Source: Marinovum algicola (GTDB lineage: Bacteria > Pseudomonadota > Alphaproteobacteria > Rhodobacterales > Rhodobacteraceae). Taken from it: a DNA stretch of 64,000 bases. The translations under genes were made by a program, and so were the position numbers. This document shows positions 52,137-61,979 of the stretch, piece by piece (positions within the stretch are counted from its first letter, which is position 1; every line of letters begins with the position of its first letter). Where the stretch lies: positions 1-64,000 of the forward strand of contig NZ_FNYY01000021.1 in assembly GCF_900109145.1 (NCBI RefSeq). Reading direction: 5' to 3'. The notes under the pieces were generated by a model. That model was given only the letters and a program-made list of their open reading frames with translations, searched no databases and was not told where the DNA came from.

Positions 52137-52832
52137 TCAGCGAAACTTGTCGGCCAGCTTCTGCAACGGCGACCGGCTGTCTTCCTCCGGCGCGGCAGCC
52201 GGCCCTGCGGCCTTGGCCGGGGGGGGCGTCTTCGCCCCGGACGCGGATGAAGTGGAGCTGCGCGGCGGCGCGACCTGAAGCGCCACGGCGTTGAGAAACT
52301 TCGACCGATCTCCGCGCGCCAGATCGTCGGCGCCCTGGCTGATGCCGGTCAGCAACGGCTCGAGCCAGTCGCCATCCGCCTTGGCGAAATCGTGCAGCAC
52401 ATAGCCCGAGACCAGCTCCTTGCGGCCGGGATGGCCGATCCCCAGCCGCACCCGGTGATAGGCCTCGCCGATGTGGCCGTGGATCGAACGCAGCCCGTTG
52501 TGGCCGGCATGGCCGCCGCCGGTCTTGACCCGGCATTTGCCCGGCGCCAGGTCAAGCTCGTCGTGAAACACGGTGACGTCCTCCGCCGCGAGCTTGTAGA
52601 ACCGCATCGCCTCGCCCACCGCCTGGCCGGAGCGGTTCATGAAGGTGTCGGGCTTGAGCAGCAGCAGCTTGTCGCCGCCCAGCCGGCCTTCGGCCACACG
52701 CCCCTGAAAGCGGGATTTCCACGGGCCGAAGCCGTGCGCCTCGGCGATCCGGTCGACCGCCATGAAGCCGATGTTGTGCCGGTTGCCCGCATACTGCCCG
52801 CCGGGATTGCCCAAACCCACGAAAATCTGCAT
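52137..52832 (-). CDS. pth: Peptidyl-tRNA hydrolase
   Basis: A 231-residue enzyme that releases peptides from stalled peptidyl-tRNA. [23 protein letters not shown] contains the conserved Asn and catalytic His (about residue 20); [38 protein letters not shown] are present. Family length is about 190; the extra C-terminal 40 residues are an Ala/Pro/Ser-rich tail. The start at 52832 has GAGCGGAG upstream. It is downstream of rplY on the same strand. Confidence 0.95.
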   Translation of the reverse strand: MQIFVGLGNPGGQYAGNRHNIGFMAVDRIAEAHGFGPWKSRFQGRVAEGRLGGDKLLLLKPDTFMNRSGQAVGEAMRFYKLAAEDVTVFHDELDLAPGKCRVKTGGGHAGHNGLRSIHGHIGEAYHRVRLGIGHPGRKELVSGYVLHDFAKADGDWLEPLLTGISQGADDLARGDRSKFLNAVALQVAPPRSSTSSASGAKTPPPAKAAGPAAAPEEDSRSPLQKLADKFR

Positions 52833-52891
52833 CTGCTCCGCTCCTCTGGCTCTGTTTCCTTGTGCCCGCTTTCCGGCCCGGGCTTCAATGC

Positions 52892-52921
52892 AAAAAGCCC
52901 CGGACCTGCGCCCGGGGCTTT
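52892..52921 (-). terminator. Rho-independent terminator after rplY
   Basis: On the minus strand GCCCCGGG...CCGGGGC is followed by TTTTTG. It lies 25-54 bases downstream of the rplY stop, before pth. Confidence 0.8.
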
Positions 52922-52945
52922 CCATCAATTCTAGGGCAGCGAAGA

Positions 52946-53590
52946 TCAGTCTTCGGTCTGCTCGGTCGCCGGAACCTCGTCGGCATCCACATCCTCTTCC
53001 TCTTCGTCGGCGGCCTTGAGGCCGGAGGGGGCAGAGATGTTGCAGATCACGAAATCCCGTTCGACGGTCGGCTTGGCGCCCTCCGGCAGGGTCACGTCAG
53101 AGATGTGCACGATGTCGCCGATTTCCATCCCGGTCAGGTCGACGGTGATGTGATCGGGGATGTCACCGGCGGTCACCACCAACTCGACCTCGGGGCGAAC
53201 GACGGTCAGAACGCCGCCCTTCTTGATGCCGGGGGCCGCGTCTTCGTTCACGAAATCGACGTGGATGAAGAGGTTGATCTTGGTGGTACGGCGCAGGCGC
53301 ATCAGGTCGAGGTGCGTCGGCAGGTCCTTGACCACATCGCGCTGCACGTCGCGGCAGATCACCCGAACGTCGTCATGACCGTCAACCTTGAGGTTGAACA
53401 GGGTCGACTTGAAGCGGCCTGCCTTCAGGCGCTTGAACAGCTCGTTGAACGGAACCTGAATCGGAAGCGGATCAACGTCGCCACCAAAAACGATACCCGG
53501 AACCATGCCGTCGCGGCGTGCCTGACGAGCGGCGCCCTTGCCTGTCCCCGTGCGTTCCTGGGCAATAAGATCTGGGATCTCACCAGCCAT
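52946..53590 (-). CDS. rplY: 50S ribosomal protein L25 (Ctc type)
   Basis: A 214-residue ribosomal protein that binds 5S rRNA. The N-terminal L25 domain ([27 protein letters not shown], about 12-95) is joined to a C-terminal beta domain ([33 protein letters not shown]), so it is the long Ctc form. It ends in an acidic tail ([10 protein letters not shown]). AGGAGAAAATGAC precedes ATG 53590. Confidence 0.95.
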   Translation of the reverse strand: MAGEIPDLIAQERTGTGKGAARQARRDGMVPGIVFGGDVDPLPIQVPFNELFKRLKAGRFKSTLFNLKVDGHDDVRVICRDVQRDVVKDLPTHLDLMRLRRTTKINLFIHVDFVNEDAAPGIKKGGVLTVVRPEVELVVTAGDIPDHITVDLTGMEIGDIVHISDVTLPEGAKPTVERDFVICNISAPSGLKAADEEEEDVDADEVPATEQTED

Positions 53591-53753
53591 GTCATTTTCT
53601 CCTAAAACAAGGCGGGAATCCTCCAAGGCTGTATCCCCGCGTGAAGGCGCGCGTATAGACCGGATTGCGAAGTTTGGAAACCCCATTTCCGGCAGAGCCG
53701 GGCCTGCGTTTTTGCCGATTGCCAGCGCGGCCGTGTCATGGCACGGCTTGGCG

Positions 53754-54911
53754 ATGATTTCACGTGACGATATCCGCGCCGCGCGCGCGCCCCTGGCCTG
53801 CTTTCTGACGCTGGGTCTGCTCTGGGGCGCCTTTGCCGCGCAGGTGCCCGGCATCAAGGCACGGATCGACGTCAATGACGGCGTCTTCGGCCTCTGCCTG
53901 CTGGTGGCGGCGCTGGGAACTATCGTCGCGATGTGGCTGGCGCCGCGTCTCGACGCGCGGCTGGAGCAGCGCACCCTGCCGGCGCTGGCGCTGGCGGCCG
54001 CGGTGCTGTTTCTGCTGCCGGGGCTGGCGACCGGGCCGCTGGGTTTTGCGCCGCTGCTTCTGGTCGCGGCCGGCACCACCGGCGCGCTCGACGTGGTGAT
54101 GAATGCGCGGATCTCGGGGGTCGAGGCGCGGCGCGGCCGGCCGCTGATGAACTTTGCCCATGCGGTGTTTTCCATGGCCTATGCGGTCTCGGCCCTGACC
54201 GCCGGGCTGCTGCGCGAAGCCGGCTGGCCGCCGGTGGCGGTCTTTGCGCTGATCGCGCTGGCCATCCTCGCGCTGGTACGCGTGGCGCTCAGCGACCGCG
54301 CCGCGCCGCTCGACGAGGCGGCCGGCGCAGGGGCACCGGCGGCGGGCGGGCTGATCTGGCTCGGCGGACTGGTGATCCTGATCGGCTTCATGGCGGAAAA
54401 CGCCACCGAGGGCTGGTCGGCCCTGCACCTCGAACGGTCTCTCGGTGGCGGCGCGGCCGAAGGCGCGATGGGCCCGGCGATCCTCGGCGGAACCATGGCG
54501 CTGGGGCGGCTGGGCGGCCAGGCGCTGGTGACCCGGTTCAGCGAGGTTACCGTTCTGGCGCTGGCCGCGGCGCTGTCGGCGACGGGTGCCTTTGCGGCCG
54601 CCTTTGCCGAGAGCCTCGCCATGGCCTATGCCGGATTTGCCGTGCTGGGGCTGGGTGTCTCGGTGGTGGCGCCGATGGCGTTTTCCTATGTCGGCCGCAA
54701 TGTCGGCAACCGCGCCCGCACAGGTGTCATCGCGCAGATTTCCATGATCGGCTATACCGGCTTTTTCATCGGGCCGCCGGTCATGGGCTTCGTCTCCGAG
54801 GCCATCGGCCTCGGCTGGTCCTTCGCGGCGATGGGCGCGGCGCTGCTGGTCATCACCTTCGTCCTCGCGCCGCTGCTCGCAACCCATCACAGGAGAGGCC
54901 ATGTTGGCTGA
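53754..54911 (+). CDS. Major facilitator superfamily transporter
   Basis: A 385-residue inner-membrane protein with about twelve helices. Its second half has [15 protein letters not shown] and [14 protein letters not shown], reminiscent of the YbjJ-like MFS group. ATG 53754 is taken as start; it lies in a stretch with a weak ribosome site, and no better start is seen. It overlaps the GNAT gene by 11 bases. Substrate unknown. Confidence 0.82.
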   Translation: MISRDDIRAARAPLACFLTLGLLWGAFAAQVPGIKARIDVNDGVFGLCLLVAALGTIVAMWLAPRLDARLEQRTLPALALAAAVLFLLPGLATGPLGFAPLLLVAAGTTGALDVVMNARISGVEARRGRPLMNFAHAVFSMAYAVSALTAGLLREAGWPPVAVFALIALAILALVRVALSDRAAPLDEAAGAGAPAAGGLIWLGGLVILIGFMAENATEGWSALHLERSLGGGAAEGAMGPAILGGTMALGRLGGQALVTRFSEVTVLALAAALSATGAFAAAFAESLAMAYAGFAVLGLGVSVVAPMAFSYVGRNVGNRARTGVIAQISMIGYTGFFIGPPVMGFVSEAIGLGWSFAAMGAALLVITFVLAPLLATHHRRGHVG

Positions 54912-55500
54912 CGGTTCCCACGACATTCCCCCCGGCAAGGTGGTCGAGGTCACCACCTATCTGGAAATGCGCCGGCCGCCGCCCGCGCGCGGCGGTGCCA
55001 TGCCCGAAGGCTGCACCATCCGCCACGTCACCGATCCCGATCCGGCCTGGTATCGCGCTCTGTTTCTGCGCGTCGGCGGCGCGGACTGGTTGTGGTTTTC
55101 GCGGCTGCGTCTGTCCGAGGCCGCGCTCGGCGCTGCGATCACCGACCCCGGTGTCGAGGTCTATGCGGTCGAATGCCAGGGCCGTGCCGAAGGCCTGCTC
55201 GAACTCGACAGCCGCGACGGGGAGAGCTGCGAACTGGCCTATTTCGGCCTCACCCCGGCGCTGATCGGTCAGGGCGTCGGCCGCGCCCTGATGAATTTCG
55301 CCATCGAGCGGGCCTTTTCCCGGCCCATCACCCGGTTCCACGTCCACACCTGCCAGCTCGACAGCCCGCAGGCGCTGGGGTTCTATCGCCGCGCGGGCTT
55401 CACCCCGGTCCGCCAGAGTGTCGAAGTCAGCGACGACCCCCGTCTCACCGGCGATCTGCCGCCTGAGGCCGGGTCGCATGTGCCGATTTTCCGCCCCTGA
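54901..55500 (+). CDS. GNAT-family acetyltransferase
   Basis: A 199-residue N-acetyltransferase. The acetyl-CoA loop GLTPALIGQGVGRALMNFAIERAF (about 118-141) is the usual Q/RxxGxG/A motif and DSPQALGFYRRAGFTPV is the motif-B region. CACAGGAGAGGCC precedes ATG 54901 inside the MFS 3' end. The substrate (protein, amine or antibiotic) cannot be told. The MFS neighbour could export the acetylated or unmodified compound. Confidence 0.87.
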   Translation: MLADGSHDIPPGKVVEVTTYLEMRRPPPARGGAMPEGCTIRHVTDPDPAWYRALFLRVGGADWLWFSRLRLSEAALGAAITDPGVEVYAVECQGRAEGLLELDSRDGESCELAYFGLTPALIGQGVGRALMNFAIERAFSRPITRFHVHTCQLDSPQALGFYRRAGFTPVRQSVEVSDDPRLTGDLPPEAGSHVPIFRP

Positions 55501-55553
55501 TCCCCGGTCTTCTTCTGTTCACAAATACCCGCGGGCGAGGCGCCGCAGGCGGC

Positions 55554-55573
55554 GGGGGCAGCGCCCCCTTTTT
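55554..55573 (+). terminator. Rho-independent terminator after GNAT gene
   Basis: GGGGGC - AGC - GCCCCC (55554-55568) followed by TTTTT (55569-55573), 53 bases past the GNAT stop. It is bounded by a further GGCGCCGC-type palindromic stretch. Confidence 0.85.
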
Positions 55574-55605
55574 CCGCCTCGGGCGGCCATCAACCCCGGT
55601 GGCGC

Positions 55606-56772
55606 TCAGCGCTGCCAGCGGCCGCCGAAATCCTCCGGCACCCGCAGGATATCGCGGTTCACCTGCTTGATGTCGCGTTTGCCGCAGAGCGCCATCGAGA
55701 CGTCGAGCTCCTTGTGGATCACCTCCAGCGCCCGGGTCACGCCGGCCTCGCCCATGGCCCCGAGACCATAGATGAAGGCGCGGCCGATATAGGTGCCCTT
55801 GGCGCCCATGGCGACGGCCTTGAGCACGTCCTGGCCCGAGCGGATGCCGCTGTCGAGATGCACTTCGATCTCGTCGCCCACCGCATCCAGGATTTCCGGC
55901 AGCACCCGGATCGAGGACAGCGCCCCGTCGAGCTGCCGTCCGCCATGGTTCGACACCACGATGGCATCGGCGCCGACCTTGAGCGCCATCCGGGCGTCCT
56001 CGGCATCGAGAATGCCTTTCAGGATCACCTTGCCGCCCCACAGCTCCTTGAGCTTTGCGATCTTGCCCCAGTCCAGCGTGAGGTCGAAATTCTCGTTGGT
56101 CCAGGCCATGAGCGAAGCGGGGTCGGAGATGTCCTTGACATGGCCGACGATATTGCGGAACTCGCGCCGCCGGGTCTGCAACATGCCCAGCCCCCAGCGC
56201 CAGCGGGTCGCCAGATCGGCGATCACGGCCGGGGTCAACTTGGGCGGGGCCGACAGGCCGTTCTTCAGATCCTTGTGGCGCTGGCCGAGGATTTGCAGAT
56301 CGAGGGTGATCACCAGCGCCGAGCACCTTGCGGCCCGGGCGCGTTCGACCAGGCGGCGCACATAATCCTCGTCCTTCATGGTGTAGAGCTGGAACCAGAA
56401 AGGCTTGCTTGTGGCCTCGGCCACATCCTCGATCGAACAGATCGACATGGTCGAGAGGGTGAAGGGCACGCCGAATTTTTCGGCGGCTTTCGCAGCCAGG
56501 ATCTCGCCGTCGGCATGTTGCATGCCGGTCATGCCCACCGGCGCCAGCGCCACCGGCATCGCCACATCCTCGCCGATCATCCGGCTGGCGGTGGCGCGGT
56601 TGTCGATGCTCACCGCCACCCGCTGACGCAGGCGGATCTGGTCGAAGTCCGAGCTGTTTTCGCGAAAGGTCTGCTCGGTCCAGCTGCCGGATTCGCAGTA
56701 GTCGTAGAACATCCGCGGCGCCCGCGATTTGTAGAGTCGTTTGAGGTCGTCGATGGAGGTGATCACGGGCAT
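55606..56772 (-). CDS. lldD: FMN-dependent L-lactate dehydrogenase
   Basis: A 388-residue alpha-hydroxy-acid oxidase-family enzyme that oxidises L-lactate to pyruvate with the respiratory chain. It has a TIM barrel with APVGMTGMQHADGE, catalytic His in VVSNHGGRQLDGA and the FMN-phosphate site AMGAKGTYIGRAFIYGLGA. Family members also oxidise glycolate or mandelate; lactate is the likeliest. A palindrome resembling the GntR-type lldR operator lies upstream (56793-56811). Confidence 0.9.
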   Translation of the reverse strand: MPVITSIDDLKRLYKSRAPRMFYDYCESGSWTEQTFRENSSDFDQIRLRQRVAVSIDNRATASRMIGEDVAMPVALAPVGMTGMQHADGEILAAKAAEKFGVPFTLSTMSICSIEDVAEATSKPFWFQLYTMKDEDYVRRLVERARAARCSALVITLDLQILGQRHKDLKNGLSAPPKLTPAVIADLATRWRWGLGMLQTRRREFRNIVGHVKDISDPASLMAWTNENFDLTLDWGKIAKLKELWGGKVILKGILDAEDARMALKVGADAIVVSNHGGRQLDGALSSIRVLPEILDAVGDEIEVHLDSGIRSGQDVLKAVAMGAKGTYIGRAFIYGLGAMGEAGVTRALEVIHKELDVSMALCGKRDIKQVNRDILRVPEDFGGRWQR

Positions 56773-56792
56773 GAGCGGCTCATTTGCTGGAT

Positions 56793-56811
56793 TGGTAAAT
56801 TTTCCTTACCA
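56793..56811. promoter_or_regulatory. Palindromic operator upstream of lldD
   Basis: TGGTAA - 7 bases - TTACCA, perfect 6-bp arms, 21-39 bases upstream of the lldD start. It resembles TTGGT..ACCAA-type sites of FadR/LldR GntR regulators. Confidence 0.45.
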
Positions 56812-56906
56812 GTTTGCCGATTTTCTCGCAAGTGGCCTGCGACGGAGTTTAAGCGCCTTTTTACTTCTCTGGGCTAGACCGGATCCAGCAGCCAAGGAGA
56901 CGGCAG

Positions 56907-57452
56907 ATGAAAGGCATGGTTTTCACCGAATTGCTGAGCATGGCGGAGCATGCGCTCGGCGAAGCGGCGGTCGACGATATCCTCGACGGGCTGGCACTGG
57001 ACAATGACGGCGCCTACAGCGCGGTGGGCAATTATTCCTGTGGCGAATTGATGCGCATTGTCGGCGCGATCAGCGACCATACGGCGATTCCGGTGCCGGA
57101 GTTGCAACGCCGCTTCGGCCAATGGGTTCATGGACGGTTCGTCGAAGGGTATCCGGCGTTTTTCGCCGACAAACCCAATGCCCTGGCCATGCTCGACGCG
57201 ATCGAGAACGAGGTGCATGTCGAAGTGCGCAAGCTCTACCCCGATGCCGAGCTTCCGACGTTCGAGACCGAGTGGCACGGCATGCGCGCGCTGACCATGA
57301 CCTATCGCTCGGACCGGCCGCTGGTGCCCTTCTGCCATGGCATGATCGAAGCCTGCGTAGCGCATTTCAGGCAGCCGGCCGAGATCACGGTGACCGAGAT
57401 CGGCGATGATCACGCCCGCGCGGCGCGTTTTCACGTGCAACTGACCGGGTAG
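56907..57452 (+). CDS. H-NOX heme nitric-oxide sensor protein
   Basis: A 181-residue cytosolic heme sensor. MKGMVF starts the family pattern; H104 (in NEVHVEVRKLYPDAELPTFE) is the proximal heme ligand and Y133-x-S135-x-R137 (in MTYRSDRPL) is the YxSxR motif that binds the heme propionates. No distal tyrosine that would stabilise O2 is evident, so NO is the likely ligand. CAAGGAG precedes ATG 56907. Four bases later comes a hybrid kinase, so the two form an NO-sensing pair. Confidence 0.93.
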   Translation: MKGMVFTELLSMAEHALGEAAVDDILDGLALDNDGAYSAVGNYSCGELMRIVGAISDHTAIPVPELQRRFGQWVHGRFVEGYPAFFADKPNALAMLDAIENEVHVEVRKLYPDAELPTFETEWHGMRALTMTYRSDRPLVPFCHGMIEACVAHFRQPAEITVTEIGDDHARAARFHVQLTG

Positions 57453-57456
57453 GCGG

Positions 57457-58827
57457 GTGGACGGCGATCCGCCCAGATCGGACACCGCGCCGGTCTCGCG
57501 CCGGCGCTACCTGCGCGAGCGCAGGGCCCGCGAAGAGGCGGAATCCCTGCTCGACCAGAAAAGCCGCGAACTCTTTGTCGCCAATTCGGCGCTGCGCGAG
57601 CAGGCGGCCACGCTGGAGGATCAGGTGCGCGCGCGCACCGCCGAGCTGACCCGCGCCACCGCCGCGGCCGAGCGCGCCAATGCCGCCAAGACCGCCTTTC
57701 TGGCAATGATCAGCCATGAGATCCGCACGCCGCTCAACGGTGTGCTCGGCATGGCCGAGGCGCTGAACGATACCGGGCTGGAACTGGCGCAGAAGGACAT
57801 GCTCGACGTGATGACCGCCTCGGGGCAGGCGCTGCTGTCGATCGTCAACGACATTCTCGACCTCACCAAGATCGAGGCCGAGCAGATGGAGATCGAGGAG
57901 ATCGCCTTCAACCTGCACGAGCTGCTGGAAGGGGTCTGCCGGCTCCATGCGCTCAAGGCCGAGGAAAAGGGGCTGAGCTTCGAGCGCAGCTTGGAGTTCG
58001 GCAGCGACCGGCGGGTGGTGTCCGATCCGACGCGGATGCGGCAGGTGATCTCGAACCTGGTGTCCAATGCCGTCAAATTCACCCTGCGCGGCAGCGTGCG
58101 GCTGGAGGCACGGGTGCTGTCATCGGCGGAAGCGTGCGCGCGGCTCGAGGTGCGGGTCAGCGACACCGGTCCCGGGGTGCCGGCCGACAAGCGCGACCGG
58201 TTGTTCCAGCCGTTCTCGCAAACCGATGCCTCGATCACCCGCCGCCATGGCGGCACCGGGCTGGGCCTGTGGATCGCCCGGCGGATCTGCGCGCTGATGG
58301 CGGGCGACCTGGTGTTCGACAGCCCGCCGGAGGGCGGTGCCGTCTTTGTCGCTTCGTTCCGGCTAGCCGCCGCAGATGCCCCCGAGACCACCGGCCTGCT
58401 CGGCCCGCGCGAGGCCGAGGCCGTATTGCGCGCCCGACCCTGGCGGGTTCTCGCGGCCGAGGACAACAAGACCAACCGGCTGGTGCTGCACCATCTGCTC
58501 AAGCCCTATCCGCTCGAGCTGACCATGGTCGGGAACGGCGCCGAGGCGGTTGCAGAGGGGCGGGGCGGCGGGTTCGACCTGATGCTGATGGATGTGAACA
58601 TGCCGGTGATGGGCGGGCTCGAGGCGGTGGCGCTGATCCGCGCGCATGAGGCCGAAACCGGGCGTGCCCGATGCCCGGTCATCGCCCTGACCGCCAATGC
58701 CATGACTCATCAGGTCGAGGAATATCTGCGGCGCGGGATCGATGGCCATGTCGCCAAGCCGGTCAAACGCGAGGTGCTGGTGCAGCGCATGGCCGATCTG
58801 CTGCGCGCCGGGGGTGCGGCGGGGTGA
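57457..58827 (+). CDS. Hybrid histidine kinase/response regulator, H-NOX-linked
   Basis: A 456-residue cytoplasmic hybrid kinase. A coiled coil (about 20-72) leads to HisKA, H87 in AMISHEIRTPLNG; the ATPase domain has VISNLVSNAVKFT, DTGPGVP and HGGTGLGLWIA; the C-terminal receiver has D379 in LMLMDVNMPVMGG, ALTANAM and the conserved lysine in GHVAKPVKR. There is no sensor domain of its own, so input probably comes from the H-NOX protein encoded four bases upstream. It starts with GTG 57457. Confidence 0.92.
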   Translation: MDGDPPRSDTAPVSRRRYLRERRAREEAESLLDQKSRELFVANSALREQAATLEDQVRARTAELTRATAAAERANAAKTAFLAMISHEIRTPLNGVLGMAEALNDTGLELAQKDMLDVMTASGQALLSIVNDILDLTKIEAEQMEIEEIAFNLHELLEGVCRLHALKAEEKGLSFERSLEFGSDRRVVSDPTRMRQVISNLVSNAVKFTLRGSVRLEARVLSSAEACARLEVRVSDTGPGVPADKRDRLFQPFSQTDASITRRHGGTGLGLWIARRICALMAGDLVFDSPPEGGAVFVASFRLAAADAPETTGLLGPREAEAVLRARPWRVLAAEDNKTNRLVLHHLLKPYPLELTMVGNGAEAVAEGRGGGFDLMLMDVNMPVMGGLEAVALIRAHEAETGRARCPVIALTANAMTHQVEEYLRRGIDGHVAKPVKREVLVQRMADLLRAGGAAG

Positions 58828-58854
58828 GGGGCTCGCCCGGGAGCAAGGCGGCCA

Positions 58855-59646
58855 TCAGGCCCGGTGCGCACCTGCGGCCAGGGTCGCCACATAGGCCAGC
58901 ACGTCGTCGACGCTTTCGCCGTCGCCAATCCGCTTGACGATGGCCGAGCCGACGACGCAGCCATCGGCCACCGAGGCCACCGATTGCGCCTTGTCCGGCG
59001 AGTTCACGCCGAAGCCGACGATCACCGGCAGATCCGAGGCCGCCTTGATCCGCGCCACCTCGGGGCCGACATCGGCCGCCTGGGCCTCGGCCGCGCCGGT
59101 GATGCCGGTGATCGAGACGTAATAGACAAAGCCCGAGGTGTTGGTCAGCACCTTGGGCAGCCGCTTGTCATCGGTGGTCGGCGTGGCGAGGCGGATGAAG
59201 TTGAGCCCGGCGGCCTGTGCCGGCAGGCAAAGCTCCTCGTCCTCTTCGGGGGGCAGGTCGACGACGATCAGCCCGTCGATGCCGGCGGCGCGGGCCTGCT
59301 CCAGAAAGGTATCGACGCCGCGCGAATAGATCGGGTTGTAATAGCCCATCATCACGATCGGCGTCGTGTCGTCGTCTTCGCGGAAGCGGCGGGCCAGCTC
59401 GAGCGTGCGGTCGAGCGTCATGCCGCCTTCGAGCGCGCGCTGCCCCGCCAGCTGGATCGTCGGGCCGTCGGCCATCGGGTCGGTGAAGGGCAGGCCGAGC
59501 TCGATCACGTCGACGCCGGCGCCCGGCATGCCGCGCACCAGGGCCAGAGAGGTGTCGAAATCGGGATCGCCGGCCATGACATAGGCGACGAAAGCCTTGC
59601 GGTTCTGGTCTTTCAGAGCGGCGAATTTGGCGTCGATGCGGGTCAT
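58855..59646 (-). CDS. trpA: Tryptophan synthase alpha subunit
   Basis: A 263-residue TIM-barrel enzyme that makes indole from indole-3-glycerol phosphate. E49 (in [10 protein letters not shown]) and D60 (PMADGPT) are the catalytic residues at the usual positions; [11 protein letters not shown] and [11 protein letters not shown] follow. ATG 59646 starts the family sequence with AAGGACAGCCCC upstream. trpB and other trp genes are not in the window on this side. Confidence 0.96.
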   Translation of the reverse strand: MTRIDAKFAALKDQNRKAFVAYVMAGDPDFDTSLALVRGMPGAGVDVIELGLPFTDPMADGPTIQLAGQRALEGGMTLDRTLELARRFREDDDTTPIVMMGYYNPIYSRGVDTFLEQARAAGIDGLIVVDLPPEEDEELCLPAQAAGLNFIRLATPTTDDKRLPKVLTNTSGFVYYVSITGITGAAEAQAADVGPEVARIKAASDLPVIVGFGVNSPDKAQSVASVADGCVVGSAIVKRIGDGESVDDVLAYVATLAAGAHRA

Positions 59647-59724
59647 GGGGCTGTCCTTCGTTTCCGTCCTAGCCATGTGCCGAATTTACGCCGTCTTGGC
59701 AATGGGGATCGGGTCCGGCCGGGC

Positions 59725-59778
59725 GGTGGGTTGCAAACCCACCCTACGGGCGCGTGTAGGGTGGGTTTGCAACCCACC
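59725..59778. repeat. REP-like double palindrome (GTAGGGTGGG type)
   Basis: A perfect 23-bp inverted repeat (59725-59747 and 59756-59778) around an 8-base spacer. Each half is also a hairpin of the GGTGGGTT / AACCCACC kind with CTAC or GTAG at the inner end, exactly as in the element at 10567-10625 apart from a few bases. It lies between the trpA start and ychF. Confidence 0.75.
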
Positions 59779-59853
59779 GGCGCCGGCCACCGCTTGCCTT
59801 TGACCCGCAGCGCCAATAGAAGCGCCCCGACATGAGACAAAGGAGCGGCTCCC

Positions 59854-60951
59854 ATGGGCTTCAGGATGGGGATTGTCGGGCTGCCCAACGTGGGCAAATC
59901 GACGCTATTCAACGCGCTGACGCGCACCGCGGCCGCACAGGCCGCGAATTTTCCCTTCTGCACCATCGAACCCAATGTGGGGGATGTGGCGGTGCCCGAC
60001 GCGCGGCTCGACACGCTGGCCGGGATCGCCCAGTCCAAGCAGATCATCCCGGCGCGGATGACCTTTGTCGATATCGCCGGCCTGGTCAAAGGCGCCTCCA
60101 AGGGCGAGGGGCTTGGCAACCAGTTCCTCGCCAACATCCGCGAGGTTGATGCCATCGCCCATGTGCTGCGCTGCTTCGAGGATGGCGACGTCACCCATGT
60201 CGAGGGCCGCGTCGATCCGGTGGCCGATGCCGAGGTGATCGAGACCGAGCTGATGCTCGCCGATCTCGAAAGCGTCGAGAAGCGCCGCGCCGGTCTGGTG
60301 CGCAAGCTCAAGGGCGGTGACAAGGAGGCCGCCCAGCAGGAGCGGCTGCTGGCCGCCGCCCAGGCGATGCTCGAGGATGGCAAGCCGGCCCGGCTGGTCG
60401 AGGTCGATGATGAAGACCGCAAGGCCTGGAAGAATCTTCAGCTTCTGACCGCCAAGAAGATCCTCTATGTCTGCAATGTCGACGAGGGCAGCGCCGCCGA
60501 AGGCAACGAACATTCCGCCAAGGTGGCCGAGATGGCCGCCGCGCAGGGCGCCGGCCATGTCATCATCTCGGCCCAGATCGAAGAGGAAATCAGCCAGCTC
60601 GACGCCGAAGAGGCCGAGATGTTCCTGGCGGAGATGGGTCTCGAAGAGGCCGGCCTCGACCGCCTGATCCGCGCCGGCTATGACCTGCTGCACCTCGAAA
60701 CCTATTTCACCGTCGGTCCCAAGGAGGCCCGTGCCTGGACGATCCGCGAAGGCACCCGTGCGCCGCAGGCCGCCGGGGTCATTCACGGTGATTTCGAAAA
60801 GGGTTTCATCCGCGCCGAGACCATCGCCTATGACGATTACATCGCCGGCAATGGCGAGCAGGGGGCCAAGGAGGCGGGCAAGATGCGCGCCGAGGGCAAG
60901 ACCTATGTGGTGCAGGACGGCGACGTCATGCATTTCCTGTTCAACACCTGA
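59854..60951 (+). CDS. ychF: Redox-regulated ATPase YchF
   Basis: A 365-residue Obg-like P-loop protein. GLPNVGKST (G1 motif), [20 protein letters not shown] (G3), and a C-terminal TGS domain (about 280-365, [35 protein letters not shown]) are all present. YchF binds ribosomes and hydrolyses ATP rather than GTP in many species. AAAGGAG precedes ATG 59854. Length matches the family (about 363). Confidence 0.96.
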   Translation: MGFRMGIVGLPNVGKSTLFNALTRTAAAQAANFPFCTIEPNVGDVAVPDARLDTLAGIAQSKQIIPARMTFVDIAGLVKGASKGEGLGNQFLANIREVDAIAHVLRCFEDGDVTHVEGRVDPVADAEVIETELMLADLESVEKRRAGLVRKLKGGDKEAAQQERLLAAAQAMLEDGKPARLVEVDDEDRKAWKNLQLLTAKKILYVCNVDEGSAAEGNEHSAKVAEMAAAQGAGHVIISAQIEEEISQLDAEEAEMFLAEMGLEEAGLDRLIRAGYDLLHLETYFTVGPKEARAWTIREGTRAPQAAGVIHGDFEKGFIRAETIAYDDYIAGNGEQGAKEAGKMRAEGKTYVVQDGDVMHFLFNT

Positions 60952-61031
60952 CCCCCGTCATCTGACGGGCGAGCACGGACACCCGGTCCGCGCTGTTTCC
61001 GCCGAAAGACGGCCCGGCCGGCGCGGCGTGC

Positions 61032-61781
61032 TCAGGCCGGCGGGTCGAGCTTCACCACCGCCGAGAGCCGCTTTGCGGCATCGGCCAGGTGGTCCTTCAT
61101 CCTGTCATACGCCGCCTCCGCATCCTGCGCCTCGATGGCTTCGGCAATGGCGCGGTGCAGCGGCACCGATTGGCGGTTCAGCCGCTCCTCGGGATTGGTC
61201 AGCCGGATCGACAGCATGAGCCCGGCAAAGATCGCGTTTTCCAGCGCTTCGAGATAGCGGTTGTTGGTGGCGCGCAGCACCGCGATGTGAAATCGCGCGT
61301 CGGCCAGGACATATTCGCTGTTCTCGCCGGTATGGGCTTGCATCTGGTCCACCGCGTCGCGGATCGCCGCGAGCTGCGCCGCGCTGCGCCGGCTGGCGGC
61401 GTAATAGGCGGCGTCGGGTTCGATCGATTGCCGCAGTTCCATCAGGCTGATCAGCCGCTCGTCCTCGATGGTCAGCGACTGGTGCCACATCAGCACGTCG
61501 CGATCGAGCATCTGCCAGTGGCTGACGTCCTGCACCCGGGTGCCGATCCTTTGGCGCACCTCCAGAAGCCCCTTTGCGACCAGCATCTTGACCGCTTCGC
61601 GCACCGCCGTCCGGCTGACTCCGAATTCATCGCAAAGCGCGTTCTCGTCCGGCAGGAGCTGGCCGGGCAAGAGCTGGCCGTCGAGAATGCGCTCGCCCAG
61701 CTTGCGCGAGATCTGGCCCGAGAGCGAACGGGACAGGGTGGCCGACGCGGGGTTCAGGACGTCTGTGTCAGAGGCGGGCAC
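61032..61781 (-). CDS. GntR-family regulator, FCD subtype
   Basis: A 249-residue repressor. Residues 17-80 form a winged helix (SGQISRKLGERILDGQLLPGQLLPDENALCDEFGVSRTAVREAVKML, recognition helix at VSRTAVREAV), and the FCD domain that binds an organic acid plus metal spans about 100-230. It is divergent from the sulfatase and aldehyde dehydrogenase genes. The AAACATAATATGTTT-like motif beside its own start and upstream of both genes suggests autoregulation and control of this locus. Confidence 0.92.
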   Translation of the reverse strand: MPASDTDVLNPASATLSRSLSGQISRKLGERILDGQLLPGQLLPDENALCDEFGVSRTAVREAVKMLVAKGLLEVRQRIGTRVQDVSHWQMLDRDVLMWHQSLTIEDERLISLMELRQSIEPDAAYYAASRRSAAQLAAIRDAVDQMQAHTGENSEYVLADARFHIAVLRATNNRYLEALENAIFAGLMLSIRLTNPEERLNRQSVPLHRAIAEAIEAQDAEAAYDRMKDHLADAAKRLSAVVKLDPPA

Positions 61782-61804
61782 GATGCGGATACTCCTTTTT
61801 GATT

Positions 61805-61819
61805 AATCATAATACGTTT
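61805..61819. promoter_or_regulatory. GntR operator copy 1
   Basis: AATCATAATACGTTT, an imperfect palindrome, 24-38 bases upstream of the GntR start; same motif as copies 2 and 3. Confidence 0.65.
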
Positions 61820-61909
61820 GCCGCGGAGTGCAACGCGCGAGTTTGCGCCGCGTTTGGCGCGGCGAGCCCGAAAACTTGCATCTCAATCCTGCCCGACCGA
61901 AACTTGCAC

Positions 61910-61924
61910 AAACATAATATGTTT
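61910..61924. promoter_or_regulatory. GntR operator copy 2
   Basis: AAACATAATATGTTT, 6-bp arms AAACAT/ATGTTT around AAT, 56 bases upstream of the small frame at 61980 and 155 bases upstream of the sulfatase. Confidence 0.7.
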
Positions 61925-61979
61925 GACTTTATGGCCCCGCGGCAGTACCAGAGACAACGTTAACCGGAGGGAGGACAGG

